From NCBI GenBank assembly GCA_039975855.1, contig JBDWGH010000002.1, forward strand, positions 682,001 to 746,000: a stretch of DNA of 64,000 bases. The letters run 5' to 3'. The position numbers and the translations under genes are program-made. Shown in pieces: positions 25,210 to 34,903 of the stretch. Numbering within the stretch: position 1 is the first letter of the stretch; each line of letters opens with the position of its first letter. Origin of the DNA: Litorimonas sp039975855 (GTDB lineage Bacteria > Pseudomonadota > Alphaproteobacteria > Caulobacterales > Maricaulaceae). The notes below the pieces were generated by a model, which was given only the letters and a program-made list of their open reading frames with translations, ran no database searches and was not told the DNA's origin.

Positions 25210-26724
25210 TTAAAGGTCGAGGAGCATGCGCTCTGGATCTTCTAGACATTCCTTGACGCGAACGAGGAATGTTACGGCTTCCTTACCGTCCACAATCCGG
25301 TGATCGTAAGACAGCGCGAGATACATCATTGGACGAATGACCATTTGATCATCAATCACGACCGGACGATTTTGGATCTTGTGCATACCCAAAATTCCCG
25401 ATTGCGGTGGGTTAAGGATAGGTGATGACATAAGCGATCCGTAGACACCGCCATTAGAAATGGTGAACGTGCCGCCCGACATATCGTCCATAGACAGTTT
25501 TCCGTCGCGTGCCTTTGCACCGAGAGCGCCAATACCTTTTTCGATCCCGCCAAGTGACAGTTCATCACAATCCCGCAGGACCGGTACGACAAGGCCCTTA
25601 TCCGTGCCTACTGCAATGCTGATATCGTAGAAGTTTTTGTAGATGATGTCTGTTCCGTCAATCTCCGCATTCACAGACGGGACGTCTTTTAAAGCCTGGA
25701 CACAGGCCTTCACGAAGAAGGACATAAACCCAAGTTTTACGCCGTGGCGCTTGATGAACAGCTCTTTATATTGCTTGCGCATATCCATGATCGCAGACAT
25801 ATCTGCTTCATTATATGTCGTCAGCATGGCCGCGGTGTTTTGCGCGTCTTTGAGACGACGAGCGATGGTCTGACGAATACGTGTCATGCGAACCCGGTCT
25901 TCACGTGGACCCGTATCACGAGGAGCCTTAGGTGCGGCAGGAGCTGCTTTAACAGCAGGCGCAGAAGCAGCGGCTTTTGGCGGGTTAGCTTTCGCAGCCA
26001 AAGCGTCAGCTTTCGTAATGCGACCACCTTTACCCGTCCCCTTAATGAGTGACGCATCTAATCCGTTTTCACGAATGATTTTAGCAGCAGCTGGCATAGC
26101 AATCGCATCGCCAGAATCGGATTCAACCGGCGCAGCCTCGGAGCTTGCCGCCGGCGCAGACGTTTCGCCGCCAGATGCCCCTGCCATTAACGTCGCAATG
26201 GTTTGACCAACTTTGGCAACTTCGCCTTCCGCAACTAAAATTTCACCCATTACACCTGCTTCCGGAGCTACGAGTTCTTGCGCCGCTTTGTCTGTTTCTA
26301 ACTCAACAATGGCTTCATCTTTTGCTACGGAGTCCCCCGGCTGTTTCATCCAGGACGCGACAGTCACTTCGGAGACACTTTCACCGACGTTTGGCACATC
26401 AATATTCATAGCGGCTCCACTGGATGCAGCAGGAGTCTCAGTCTTTGCAGCCGAAGGAGCTGCCTCTTTTGGCGAAGCTTTCGCGCCAGACCCAGATCCC
26501 AGAATAGCTATCAATTTTCCGACTTCAGCATTTTCGCCTTCGGCCACCAGAATTTCTTCCAGCACACCATCTTCTGGTGAAACGAGTTCTTGCGCCGCTT
26601 TGTCTGTTTCAAGTTCCACAAGTGGTTCGTCTTTTTTGACAGCGTCGCCCACAGCTTTAAACCACTGAGCAATTGTGACTTCGCTGACACTTTCGCCAAC
26701 ATTTGGAATTGTGATATCTGTCAT
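25210..26724 (-). CDS. sucB: 2-oxoglutarate dehydrogenase E2 with two lipoyl domains
   Basis: This is dihydrolipoyl succinyltransferase. At 504 residues it is about 100 longer than the usual single-lipoyl SucB because it has two lipoyl domains (residues 1-78 and 108-185), each with the lipoyl lysine in ETDKAAQELV. Ala/Pro-rich linkers join these to an E3-binding domain (PAAAKIIRENGLDASLIKGTGKGGRI, near 208-235) and the catalytic domain with SYDHRIVDGKEA near the C-terminus. It follows sucA by 21 nt. E2 succinyltransferase is chosen over acetyltransferase because it pairs with sucA. Confidence 0.94.
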   Translation of the reverse strand: MTDITIPNVGESVSEVTIAQWFKAVGDAVKKDEPLVELETDKAAQELVSPEDGVLEEILVAEGENAEVGKLIAILGSGSGAKASPKEAAPSAAKTETPAASSGAAMNIDVPNVGESVSEVTVASWMKQPGDSVAKDEAIVELETDKAAQELVAPEAGVMGEILVAEGEVAKVGQTIATLMAGASGGETSAPAASSEAAPVESDSGDAIAMPAAAKIIRENGLDASLIKGTGKGGRITKADALAAKANPPKAAASAPAVKAAPAAPKAPRDTGPREDRVRMTRIRQTIARRLKDAQNTAAMLTTYNEADMSAIMDMRKQYKELFIKRHGVKLGFMSFFVKACVQALKDVPSVNAEIDGTDIIYKNFYDISIAVGTDKGLVVPVLRDCDELSLGGIEKGIGALGAKARDGKLSMDDMSGGTFTISNGGVYGSLMSSPILNPPQSGILGMHKIQNRPVVIDDQMVIRPMMYLALSYDHRIVDGKEAVTFLVRVKECLEDPERMLLDL

Positions 26725-26745
26725 GGGGTTTTCCTAACTAGACGT

Positions 26746-29703
26746 CTATTTCGCGAACGCGCCATCGATGATGGCTTGCTGTTCTTTTTTGTGTTTCGTG
26801 CTGATACCTGTGGCGGTGGACGCAGCGGCTACGCGGCCAACATATCGAGCACGCGTGTTTTTCGCGCCAATCGCGATAAGGCTTTCTTCAAGGAAAGGCT
26901 CAATAAACGACCAAGCGCCCATATTCTTAGGCTCTTCCTGACACCAGACCATATCGGCATTTTTGAAGCGCGACAGTTCCTCTTGAACGGCGTCATCCGG
27001 ATAGGGATAAAGCTGCTCAACACGGAGAAGATAAACATCGTTCCGACCAAGCTCTTCACGCGCTTCGAATAAGTCATAGTAAACCTTACCCGAACAAATA
27101 ATGACGCGTTTGATCTTGCTATCGGCCGCCAATTTAATCTGGCTAATTTCCGGATTATATTCCGCGTCATCCCAAAGGAGACGATGGAATTCACTTCCCG
27201 GACCCATTTCCTCAAACGTCGAAACACAAAGTTTATGACGCAGAAGCGATTTTGGACTCATATTGATGAGTGGTTTCCTGAAATTCCGTTTCACCTGACG
27301 GCGCAACGCATGGAAGTAGTTAGCCGGCGTAGAAATATTTGTGACCTGCATATTATCTTCTGCGCACATTTGAAGATATCTCTCCAAACGGGCGGAGCTG
27401 TGTTCCGGTCCTTGGCCTTCATAACCATGTGGCAAGAGCATCACGAGACCCGACATACGCAGCCACTTTTGTTCCGCAGAACTAATGAATTGGTCGACCA
27501 TAACTTGGGCGCCATTGGCAAAATCACCAAATTGCGCTTCCCAAATGGTCAGCGCGTTTGGTGCAGCGGTTGAAAATCCGTATTCAAACCCAAGCACAGC
27601 TTCTTCCGAAAGATGCGAATTGAGAACCTGATAATATTCATTCGCCTCGGACAAATTGTTAAGTGGGCAATATTTCTCTTCTGTCTTCTGATCGATCCAG
27701 TTGGATTGTCGTTGAGAGAACGTTCCGCGTTCAGAGTCTTGACCCGAAAGACGCACAGGGTGACCCTCACTGATCAGAGTGCCAAACGCCAAATGTTCCG
27801 CGAGACCCCAGTCAATATCAGCGGTTTTTTCAACTCGATCTGCGCGTGCTTTGATAATTCGCTTAAGAGTTCGATGCATGTTGAGTGAGTTTGGAACAGA
27901 CACAATTTGCTGCCCGATGGCTCTCAATTGATCAATCTCAACTGCCGTGTCGCCGCCACGTTTTCCATCTTTTTCTGTTGGTAGTGAAATGCCCTGCCAT
28001 ACACCTTGCAGCCAGTCCGGTTGCTTAGTTTCATATGACTTCGCTTCATCAAAATCCTTATCCAATTTCGCGTAGAAATCATCCATCATTTTTTGAGCAT
28101 CAGCTTCAGTCAGATCACCCTGCGCAATGAGACGTTCCGCATATATTTGGCGGGTAGATGGACGGCCATTGATTGCTTGATACATAATGGGCTGAGTGAA
28201 TGATGGGTCGTCGCCCTCATTATGACCGTAACGGCGGTAGCAAATAATATCGAGCACAACATCTTTGCCAAACTTTTGGCGGTACTCGGTTGCTACGCGG
28301 GCCGCGAAGACAACCGCTTCTGGATCATCACCATTCACATGGAATACAGGTGCTTCGACCATAAAGGCGACGTCAGAACAATATTGACCAGAGCGATATT
28401 CGTCCGGCGTTGTTGTGAATCCGATTTGATTGTTTACGACAACATGCAACGTGCCGCCTGTACGATATCCGACTAATTGCGAGAGTTGGAATGTTTCCAT
28501 AACAACGCCCTGTCCAGCAAACGCGCTGTCGCCGTGCAAGATAACCGCCATAACCTGTTCAGGTTTATGAGATTGATATGTGCCTGACGCCATTTGCTGT
28601 TTCGCGCGCGTTTTGCCAATCACTACAGGCGCAACGACTTCCAAATGGGATGGGTTTGGCGCGAGAGAAAGATGGACCGAATTACCGTCAAACTCACGGT
28701 CATCAGAGACGCCCAAGTGATATTTCACATCGCCGGATCCAAAGTCTTCCGCCCCAGCAGCCACGCCGCCCAAGAATTCATAGAAAATTGCAGAATATGG
28801 CTTCTGCATCACAGCAGCCATCACATTCAAACGGCCTCGATGCGGCATTCCGAAATTGATATCTTTTAGACCTAGCTGACCGCCACGCTTGATAATTTGT
28901 TCCAACGCCGGGAGCAGGCTTTCCGCTCCATCCAGTCCAAATCGTTTCGTGCCAGGATAACGTTTGTGAATGAGCTGCTCAAAGGTCTCACCTTCGACCA
29001 GTTTCTGCAGGATTGCGAGACGGCCTTCTTTTGAAAAAGAAATTTCTTTTTCTGGCCCTTCCAAACGCTCTTGAATCCAAGCTTTCTCTTCCGGGTTAGA
29101 AACCTGCATAAATTGCACGCCAAGGGTCGAACAATAAGTCCGCTTCAGAATGTCCATGATCTTCGAGAGAGTTGCACTTTCCAGTCCAAGCACACCGTCA
29201 ATGAAAATCTCTCGATCCATATCATTTGGACCAAAACCATAAGTCTCTGGCTCGAGCTCAGGGTGAGACCCAGGTTTTTGAAGACCAAGCGGGTCGAGGT
29301 TAGCAATCAAATGCCCCCGAACACGGTAAGCACGAATGAGCATTAGAGCGTGTAGTGAATCTTTAGCGGCCTGCTCTGCCTCGGAATCAGACAGGTTTGG
29401 ACGCGCGACCTTAACATTCTCAACGGCAGCGACTTTATCACCCCAATCACCAGTTAGGGCGGACGTTAGCTCTGGCGTAGGGTCAGTTGTGTGAGCTGCC
29501 CGTTTCCAAGACGGTCCAGCCGCATTTTTCTTCGCATTGCCACGGTCTTCACCGAGGCTATCGAAATAGGTTCGAAAGGATGGGTCAACACTACCGGGGT
29601 TTTCGGCATAGCGCGCTTGCATTTGCTCCAAATATGCGGCGTTTCCACCGTCAAGGAAGAGCGTGTCGAGGAAGTCTTGGTTCCGTTCAGAACGGTCGGT
29701 CAT
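26746..29703 (-). CDS. sucA: 2-oxoglutarate dehydrogenase E1
   Basis: SucA is the thiamine diphosphate-dependent E1 of the 2-oxoglutarate dehydrogenase complex. The 985 residues contain the N-terminal E2-binding segment (FLDGGNAAYLEQM), the substrate/ThDP region (GMPHRGRLNVM), HGDSAFAGQGVVMET and the acceptor part GYEGQGPEHSSARLER. Length is normal. It starts its own transcription unit: the upstream sucCD genes end in a terminator. Confidence 0.98.
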   Translation of the reverse strand: MTDRSERNQDFLDTLFLDGGNAAYLEQMQARYAENPGSVDPSFRTYFDSLGEDRGNAKKNAAGPSWKRAAHTTDPTPELTSALTGDWGDKVAAVENVKVARPNLSDSEAEQAAKDSLHALMLIRAYRVRGHLIANLDPLGLQKPGSHPELEPETYGFGPNDMDREIFIDGVLGLESATLSKIMDILKRTYCSTLGVQFMQVSNPEEKAWIQERLEGPEKEISFSKEGRLAILQKLVEGETFEQLIHKRYPGTKRFGLDGAESLLPALEQIIKRGGQLGLKDINFGMPHRGRLNVMAAVMQKPYSAIFYEFLGGVAAGAEDFGSGDVKYHLGVSDDREFDGNSVHLSLAPNPSHLEVVAPVVIGKTRAKQQMASGTYQSHKPEQVMAVILHGDSAFAGQGVVMETFQLSQLVGYRTGGTLHVVVNNQIGFTTTPDEYRSGQYCSDVAFMVEAPVFHVNGDDPEAVVFAARVATEYRQKFGKDVVLDIICYRRYGHNEGDDPSFTQPIMYQAINGRPSTRQIYAERLIAQGDLTEADAQKMMDDFYAKLDKDFDEAKSYETKQPDWLQGVWQGISLPTEKDGKRGGDTAVEIDQLRAIGQQIVSVPNSLNMHRTLKRIIKARADRVEKTADIDWGLAEHLAFGTLISEGHPVRLSGQDSERGTFSQRQSNWIDQKTEEKYCPLNNLSEANEYYQVLNSHLSEEAVLGFEYGFSTAAPNALTIWEAQFGDFANGAQVMVDQFISSAEQKWLRMSGLVMLLPHGYEGQGPEHSSARLERYLQMCAEDNMQVTNISTPANYFHALRRQVKRNFRKPLINMSPKSLLRHKLCVSTFEEMGPGSEFHRLLWDDAEYNPEISQIKLAADSKIKRVIICSGKVYYDLFEAREELGRNDVYLLRVEQLYPYPDDAVQEELSRFKNADMVWCQEEPKNMGAWSFIEPFLEESLIAIGAKNTRARYVGRVAAASTATGISTKHKKEQQAIIDGAFAK

Positions 29704-29834
29704 GCGTATTCAGCCTTGCCTGCTGGCGTTGGTTTCAGCGTCCGCTCTAGCAGTGTGTAAACACAGTGTCACCGACGGATTTCGTGATTGTTGTAACAGT
29801 TAGGTATGAACGACAAATGAGAGGCTAAATACGC

Positions 29835-29859
29835 AAAAAGCCGCTCTTTTCAGAGCGGC
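29835..29859 (-). terminator. Terminator after sucD
   Basis: On the minus strand GCCGCTCT and AGAGCGGC pair around GAAA with five T after it, 24 nt past the sucD stop. It separates sucCD from sucAB. Confidence 0.92.
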
Positions 29860-29882
29860 CATTGCAGAATTAAGAAAAACAT

Positions 29883-30767
29883 CTAGCCGTTTAGGACGTC
29901 CATCATCGTAACGCCAAGCTTTGCAGGCGAGTCAGACACTCGAATTCCAGCTTTTTCCATCGCCGCGATTTTATCTTCCGCGCCGCCTTTGCCGCCAGAT
30001 ACGATTGCGCCAGCATGGCCCATCGTGCGTCCTGGAGGCGCTGTACGGCCAGCGATAAAGCCGACCATTGGCTTTTTGATGCCCTTCTTGGCCATGTGCG
30101 CGATATATTCGGCAGCTTCTTCTTCCGCAGAGCCACCGATTTCGCCGATCATGATGATTTGCTTTGTTTCATCATCGTGGAGAAACAATTCGAGGCAATC
30201 GATAAAGTTAGTGCCGTTGATCGGGTCACCACCGATGCCAATAGCTGTTGTCTGACCGAGACCAACCTGGGTCGTCTGGAAAACAGCTTCATAAGTCAGT
30301 GTCCCAGATCGCGAAACAACCCCACAGGTACCTTTAGAGAAGATCTTACCCGGCATGATACCGATTTTGCACTCACCCGGGGTTAAAACGCCGGGGCAGT
30401 TTGGACCAATAAGGCGCGACTTCGAGCCAACCAAAGCGCGTTTCACCGGAATCATATCGGAGACAGGAATGCCTTCCGTAATCGCGATAATGAGTTCCAT
30501 TTCCGCATCGATGGCTTCCATGATAGAATCCGCCGCAAAACGTGGCGGCACATAAACAACAGATGCCGTTGCACCAGTCGCGTGTTTGGCTTCAGCAACC
30601 GTATCAAAGTTTGGCAGCCCAAGATGCTCAGTACCGCCTTTTCCAGGGGTCACGCCGCCAACCATTTTTGTACCATATGCGAGGGCTTGCTCCGTGTGGA
30701 ACGTCCCTGTCTTACCCGTCATTCCCTGAGTAATGACTTTAGTGTCTTTGTTGATGAGGACTGACAT
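29883..30767 (-). CDS. sucD: Succinyl-CoA synthetase alpha subunit
   Basis: SucD forms the CoA-binding half of succinyl-CoA synthetase and carries the transiently phosphorylated histidine in TMGHAGAIVSGG near residue 249. The CoA-binding Rossmann part (ITQGMTGKTGTFHTEQAL) is intact. The length of 294 residues is normal. It follows sucC by 4 nt. Confidence 0.97.
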   Translation of the reverse strand: MSVLINKDTKVITQGMTGKTGTFHTEQALAYGTKMVGGVTPGKGGTEHLGLPNFDTVAEAKHATGATASVVYVPPRFAADSIMEAIDAEMELIIAITEGIPVSDMIPVKRALVGSKSRLIGPNCPGVLTPGECKIGIMPGKIFSKGTCGVVSRSGTLTYEAVFQTTQVGLGQTTAIGIGGDPINGTNFIDCLELFLHDDETKQIIMIGEIGGSAEEEAAEYIAHMAKKGIKKPMVGFIAGRTAPPGRTMGHAGAIVSGGKGGAEDKIAAMEKAGIRVSDSPAKLGVTMMDVLNG

Positions 30768-30771
30768 ATTC

Positions 30772-31965
30772 TTAGCCTTTCACCGCAGCGACAATTTTTT
30801 GTGCGGCATCGTCTAGGTCATCCGCAGCAATCACGTTCAGACCTGAATTTCTGATGATTTCTTTACCTGCCTCAACGTTCGTTCCTTCGAGGCGAACAAC
30901 AAGAGGGACTTCAAGACCGACTTCTTTAACAGCGTCGACTGCACCTTGCGCGATGATATCGCATTTCATGATGCCGCCAAAAATGTTGATGAGAATACCT
31001 TCAACTTTGTCGTCTGATGTCAGAATTTTGAACGCCGCAACAATGTTCTCTTTCGTCGCGCCGCCGCCAACATCAAGGAAGTTAGCTGGCTCTGCACCAT
31101 AAAGCTTGATGATATCCATTGTAGACATCGCAAGGCCCGCGCCATTGACCATACAGCCAATATTTCCGTCGAGCGCGACATATGACAGGTCATATTTGCT
31201 GGCTTCGATTTCTTTAGCGTCTTCTTCGGTTTCGTCGCGAAGTTCTGCGATATCCGGATGACGGAACAGCGCATTGCCATCAAAACTGATTTTTGCGTCA
31301 AGGCAGTGAAGACGCTGATCTTCGGTGACGATAAGCGGATTTATTTCCAGCATGGCCATATCTTTGGCGAGGAAACCTTCATACAAAATCTTACCTAGCT
31401 TACCGGCTTGCTTTGCGAGGTCGCCTTTCAGATCCAGGGCCTTAGCCAGCGAACGACCATGATGCGGCATAAATCCAGTTGCTGGATCGATGTCGAAGTT
31501 GATGACTTTTTCCGGTGTATCGTGAGCGACAGCTTCGATATCCATCCCGCCTTCAGTGGAGACGATGAATGACACACGAGACGTGTCACGGTTGATAATG
31601 ATTGAGAGATAGAGTTCGCGGTCAATGTCTGACCCATCTTCGATATAAAGACGATTGACCTGCTTTCCTTTTTCATCGGTTTGCTCGGTTACGAGATATT
31701 CTCCCAACATCTCCTCGGCGTTCTTTACAACGTCATCGATTGAGAATGCGAGACGGACACCGCCTTTGGCGTCTTTTGGCGCGCCAATGAATTTTCCTTT
31801 ACCGCGTCCACCAGCGTGAATTTGCGATTTCACGACCCAGAGAGGTCCACCTAATTTCTCGGCTGCGGCTTTTGCCTCAGACGCGTTGAAAATCGCAATG
31901 CCTTCGCTAACCGGGGCACCGATAGATTTGAGGACAGCTTTGCCCTGATATTCGTGGATATTCAT
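30772..31965 (-). CDS. sucC: Succinyl-CoA synthetase beta subunit
   Basis: SucC is the nucleotide-binding, ATP-grasp subunit (397 residues). It begins MNIHEYQGKAVLKSIGAPV; the ATP-grasp lysine and glycine loop are in VKSQIHAGGRGKGKF, and the C-terminal half contains NIFGGIMKCDIIAQG. It is the first gene of the sucCD operon; GGAACCTCC upstream contains a weak ribosome site. A 14-bp palindrome lies 36 nt ahead. Confidence 0.97.
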   Translation of the reverse strand: MNIHEYQGKAVLKSIGAPVSEGIAIFNASEAKAAAEKLGGPLWVVKSQIHAGGRGKGKFIGAPKDAKGGVRLAFSIDDVVKNAEEMLGEYLVTEQTDEKGKQVNRLYIEDGSDIDRELYLSIIINRDTSRVSFIVSTEGGMDIEAVAHDTPEKVINFDIDPATGFMPHHGRSLAKALDLKGDLAKQAGKLGKILYEGFLAKDMAMLEINPLIVTEDQRLHCLDAKISFDGNALFRHPDIAELRDETEEDAKEIEASKYDLSYVALDGNIGCMVNGAGLAMSTMDIIKLYGAEPANFLDVGGGATKENIVAAFKILTSDDKVEGILINIFGGIMKCDIIAQGAVDAVKEVGLEVPLVVRLEGTNVEAGKEIIRNSGLNVIAADDLDDAAQKIVAAVKG

Positions 31966-32000
31966 GGAGGTTCCATTTTGCGGATATTATCGATCGAGGA

Positions 32001-32014
32001 GGCGTTATAACGCC
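32001..32014. promoter_or_regulatory. Perfect 14-bp palindrome upstream of sucC
   Basis: GGCGTTATAACGCC reads the same on both strands, 36 nt upstream of the sucC ATG. It could be an operator or the base of an RNA hairpin. No regulator is assigned. Confidence 0.45.
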
Positions 32015-32073
32015 CTGTTCCCTCGTCGCAACCGCCCAATCGTAACCTTTCGTGAAGATTCGCATATATTTGC

Positions 32074-32466
32074 CTATGCGAAGAATAACATCCACATGGT
32101 TCGCCCCGGCATAAAAGCGAACGCCCCCGGAATAAGGAGCGCAGCGAAATAAAGCGTCAGAACATGCCGCTTATGTGCTTTCATATTTCCTTTCCGAATA
32201 GAGGACACGACCTGATAGAGGCCAAAAAAGGTAATCGGCACAAAAATGTGGATCCAGGAGAAGTTCCCACTTGGACTCGTCCGGATGAAAATTGCGGTCG
32301 TGGCCGTGGCGATCATTAAGGCAGCAAAAACGCGGCCGGCTATTTTGTGAGCGCGTGTACCTTTTCGACGCATCAAGACATAAGCACCGAGAAAGAACGC
32401 GCCCACGGCCACTAGCATATGAATTTGGATGGCGAGGCTAGCTTGCGTAAAATACTCGGGGTTCAT
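32074..32466 (-). CDS. DUF2306-like membrane protein
   Basis: This 130-residue protein has four membrane segments with the marks of the DUF2306 family: an H in the first span (IQIHMLVAVGAFFLGAY), RRKGTRAHKIAGRVFA, and the MKAHKRHVLTLY segment. The conserved histidines suggest a haem or metal site, as in other DUF2306-type proteins, but the function is unknown. The ATG at 32466 with GGAGACC is chosen over an upstream in-frame start that lacks a site. It is divergent from a LytTR regulator gene, a pairing that suggests regulation by it. Confidence 0.8.
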   Translation of the reverse strand: MNPEYFTQASLAIQIHMLVAVGAFFLGAYVLMRRKGTRAHKIAGRVFAALMIATATTAIFIRTSPSGNFSWIHIFVPITFFGLYQVVSSIRKGNMKAHKRHVLTLYFAALLIPGAFAFMPGRTMWMLFFA

Positions 32467-32582
32467 GGCGGTCTCCTTTTTTGATGAAAAGAACCAACTC
32501 AGTTTACAGGTCTTGCGCCAGCGCATTTGCATGAACCGCCAATTTTGCTTCGCGAACAGACTTGAAAAAGCATGTCCTGCCG

Positions 32583-32597
32583 TTCACGATACGTGAA
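32583..32597. promoter_or_regulatory. Inverted repeat between DUF2306 and LytTR genes
   Basis: TTCACG and CGTGAA flank ATA as a perfect repeat, in the divergent intergenic region. A second perfect palindrome TGACGTCA lies at 32619-32626, just before the proposed TTG start at 32631. Either may be an operator. Confidence 0.5.
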
Positions 32598-32630
32598 TGA
32601 CAGGCTCCAACCCTAACTCTGACGTCAGAT

Positions 32631-33347
32631 TTGTCTAAGACCTCTCATCTGGCTTTTTTGAAACCTTTCATAACGCCCCTCATTGCGGGCATCGTTCTAA
32701 CTGTGCTTGCGCCTTATGGAACAGGGCAGTTTTCGCTCTTTCCACGTTTTTTGTATTGGATCGGTCTCTGCTTGGCTGGTGGGATCGGAGCCGTGGCCGC
32801 CGATAAAATATTCTCACGCCGAAATATCGGGGAGGCCCACTGGCAACGGGCCCTCATTCAGTCCGTCGGCGCAACAATAGCGGTGGCACCATTTGTTCTT
32901 TTTATTCACACATCCGGCGAACTTAAATACGTTTTCGTAAGCCTATTCTACATCTGGGTCATTGCTATCGTAATCGCGATTATCGCCGAACTGCTCCAAC
33001 AACGCATGACCTCATCGGATGCAGATATCGCCTCGCCTCCTCTGCTAGAACGCTTACCGCCGAAGTTTCGAGAAGCCCCGCTCTACGCTATTAGTTCAGA
33101 AGATCACTATGTCCGAATTCACTCGGCCGCGGGCGAACATATGCTACTCATGCGTTTGTCCGACGCCGAGGACCTTGCCAGCCCAATTATTGGATTAAAG
33201 CCTCACCGCAGCTGGTGGGTTGCGGAAACCGGGGTAGACAAAGTCGAAAAATCACAGGGAAAATTACAGATACATCTAAAATCCGGCACCCACGTTCCTG
33301 TCAGCCGCGAAGGCGCAAAGCGTGTCCGAAAAGCCGGGTGGATTTAA
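32631..33347 (+). CDS. Membrane-bound LytTR transcriptional regulator
   Basis: The 238-residue product has four membrane segments (residues 12-125) and a C-terminal LytTR DNA-binding domain (about 140-236). The LytTR marks are ISSEDHYVRIHS, LMRLSDAEDL and HRSWWVAETGVDKVEKSQGK. Such proteins sense in the membrane and bind DNA directly, without a receiver domain. The start is a TTG with no good ribosome site, so the N-terminus is uncertain. It overlaps the end of the GNAT gene by 4 nt and is divergent from the DUF2306 gene. Confidence 0.87.
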   Translation: MSKTSHLAFLKPFITPLIAGIVLTVLAPYGTGQFSLFPRFLYWIGLCLAGGIGAVAADKIFSRRNIGEAHWQRALIQSVGATIAVAPFVLFIHTSGELKYVFVSLFYIWVIAIVIAIIAELLQQRMTSSDADIASPPLLERLPPKFREAPLYAISSEDHYVRIHSAAGEHMLLMRLSDAEDLASPIIGLKPHRSWWVAETGVDKVEKSQGKLQIHLKSGTHVPVSREGAKRVRKAGWI

Positions 33348-33868
33348 CGCCTCTCTTGGCCATAAGCCCAGCATTCTCCCGCATCAGGGAAACCCGCTAG
33401 AGCATCGATCTTATACATCCGCTCCGACCCCAAGGCTTCCGCTGTTTTGATACTGCCGAGATTATCTTTGTCGATAACGTGAATGCAGCGATCCCACCCA
33501 AGCGTATTAAACACATAGTCTATACAGGCCGCCCCAGCCTCTTTGGCATATCCTTTCCGCGTGCTGTCTTTCATGATGGTCCAACCGACTTCAGGTTCGG
33601 GCCAACCTTCCGGATTCCAAGGACCCACCCGTCCTACAAAGCGACCGGATGACTTTTCGATAACAGACAAAAACCCATACCCGCGGATTTGCTGATGTCC
33701 CATTAAGGTCGCCATTTGCCGCCAGCATTGCGCGCGGTCCAATGTCTTGCCGCCGATGAACCGTACGGTATCTTCGTCGGCCATCATCTCACACCAGCGA
33801 TCCAAATCCGCCTCAATATCAATTTCACGCAAGATGAGACGCGGCGTTTCTAAAACAGTCTTAGTCAT
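33344..33868 (-). CDS. GNAT family N-acetyltransferase
   Basis: This 174-residue protein is a GNAT acetyltransferase of the RimJ/RimL-like type: TPRLILREIDIEADLDRW at the start, the acetyl-CoA segment KSSGRFVGRVGPWNPEGWPEPEVGW and DSTRKGYAKEAGAACIDY. The start at 33868 has GGAAAAAG upstream; an in-frame ATG at 33886 falls in the mdh terminator and is not preferred. The substrate is unknown. Confidence 0.88.
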   Translation of the reverse strand: MTKTVLETPRLILREIDIEADLDRWCEMMADEDTVRFIGGKTLDRAQCWRQMATLMGHQQIRGYGFLSVIEKSSGRFVGRVGPWNPEGWPEPEVGWTIMKDSTRKGYAKEAGAACIDYVFNTLGWDRCIHVIDKDNLGSIKTAEALGSERMYKIDALAGFPDAGECWAYGQERR

Positions 33869-33884
33869 ATCTTTTTCCACATAC

Positions 33885-33912
33885 AAAAAAGGCGGACTTT
33901 TCAGCCCGCCTT
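33885..33912 (-). terminator. Terminator after mdh
   Basis: On the minus strand AAGGCGG and CCGCCTT pair around an eleven-nt loop followed by a T run, 22 nt past the mdh stop codon. Confidence 0.85.
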
Positions 33913-33934
33913 AAAACCTAAATATTAATTCGGG

Positions 33935-34903
33935 TTAGTCCTTTAGTGACGGTTCCATTTCCTGACAGTCCGCTATGATTTTCTCAACTGCCGCAACAGA
34001 CGTCATGAACATTTCACGCTCATCTGCTTTGAGGCGAATGTTCATCACTTTCTCAACACCACGCGCGCCGATCATCGCCGGTGCGCCAACATAAAGACCG
34101 CGAACACCTGCAATCTGACCAGAGAGACGAACCGCACAAGGTAAGATGCGTTTCTTATCGCGGAGATAAGATGTCGCCATTTCGATAGCAGACTCGGCAG
34201 GCGCATAAAATGCAGAGCCATTGCCCAAGAGACCAACGATTTCGCCGCCGCCCTTGCGGGTGCGTTCAACGATCGCGTCAACGCGCTCTTGAGTTGTCCA
34301 TTTCATCTTGATGAGATCAGGGAGCGGCACGCCGTTCACTGTGGAATATCGTGTGAGCGGCACCATTGTGTCGCCATGGCCGCCGAGAACTGAGGCATGA
34401 ACGTCTTCAACAGAACACCCGAATTCATCAGCCAAGAAATAGCGGAAACGAGCGCTATCCAAAACGCCGGCCATGCCGACGACTTTGCGTGGCTGAAGTC
34501 CGGAGAATTTTTGTAAGGCCCAAACCATCGCGTCGAGCGGGTTGGTGATACAAATAACAAACGCCTTTGGCGCATATTCTTTGATGCCTTCCGCCACTTG
34601 CTTAATCACACCGAGGTTTTTGCCGATCAACTCTGAACGATCCATACCCGGCTTACGCGGGAAACCCGCCGTGATGATGCAAACATCTGCACCAGCGATT
34701 TCGGCGTAGTCGTTTGTACCGCGAATTTTTGAGTCTTTACCAAAGACGGGAGCTGCTTCGGAAAGATCAAGAGCTTTACCCTTAGCTGTCCCCTCAAAGA
34801 TGTCGAACAAGACAATGTCGCCTAGCTCTTCGCGGGCCGCGATGTGGGCCAAAGTTCCGCCGATCATACCGGCGCCGATAAGGGCGATTTTTGCGCGTGC
34901 CAT
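33935..34903 (-). CDS. mdh: Malate dehydrogenase (LDH-like)
   Basis: Mdh oxidises malate to oxaloacetate. The 322-residue protein has the NAD fold IGAGMIGGTLAHIA at residues 7-20 and the catalytic histidine in GGHGDTMVPLTRY. It is of the lactate dehydrogenase-like type common in alphaproteobacteria, not the E. coli type. The ATG at 34903 with GGAGAAT 6 nt upstream is chosen; a longer reading frame adds 26 residues not found in the family. It stands alone, not in the sucCD operon. Confidence 0.96.
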   Translation of the reverse strand: MARAKIALIGAGMIGGTLAHIAAREELGDIVLFDIFEGTAKGKALDLSEAAPVFGKDSKIRGTNDYAEIAGADVCIITAGFPRKPGMDRSELIGKNLGVIKQVAEGIKEYAPKAFVICITNPLDAMVWALQKFSGLQPRKVVGMAGVLDSARFRYFLADEFGCSVEDVHASVLGGHGDTMVPLTRYSTVNGVPLPDLIKMKWTTQERVDAIVERTRKGGGEIVGLLGNGSAFYAPAESAIEMATSYLRDKKRILPCAVRLSGQIAGVRGLYVGAPAMIGARGVEKVMNIRLKADEREMFMTSVAAVEKIIADCQEMEPSLKD

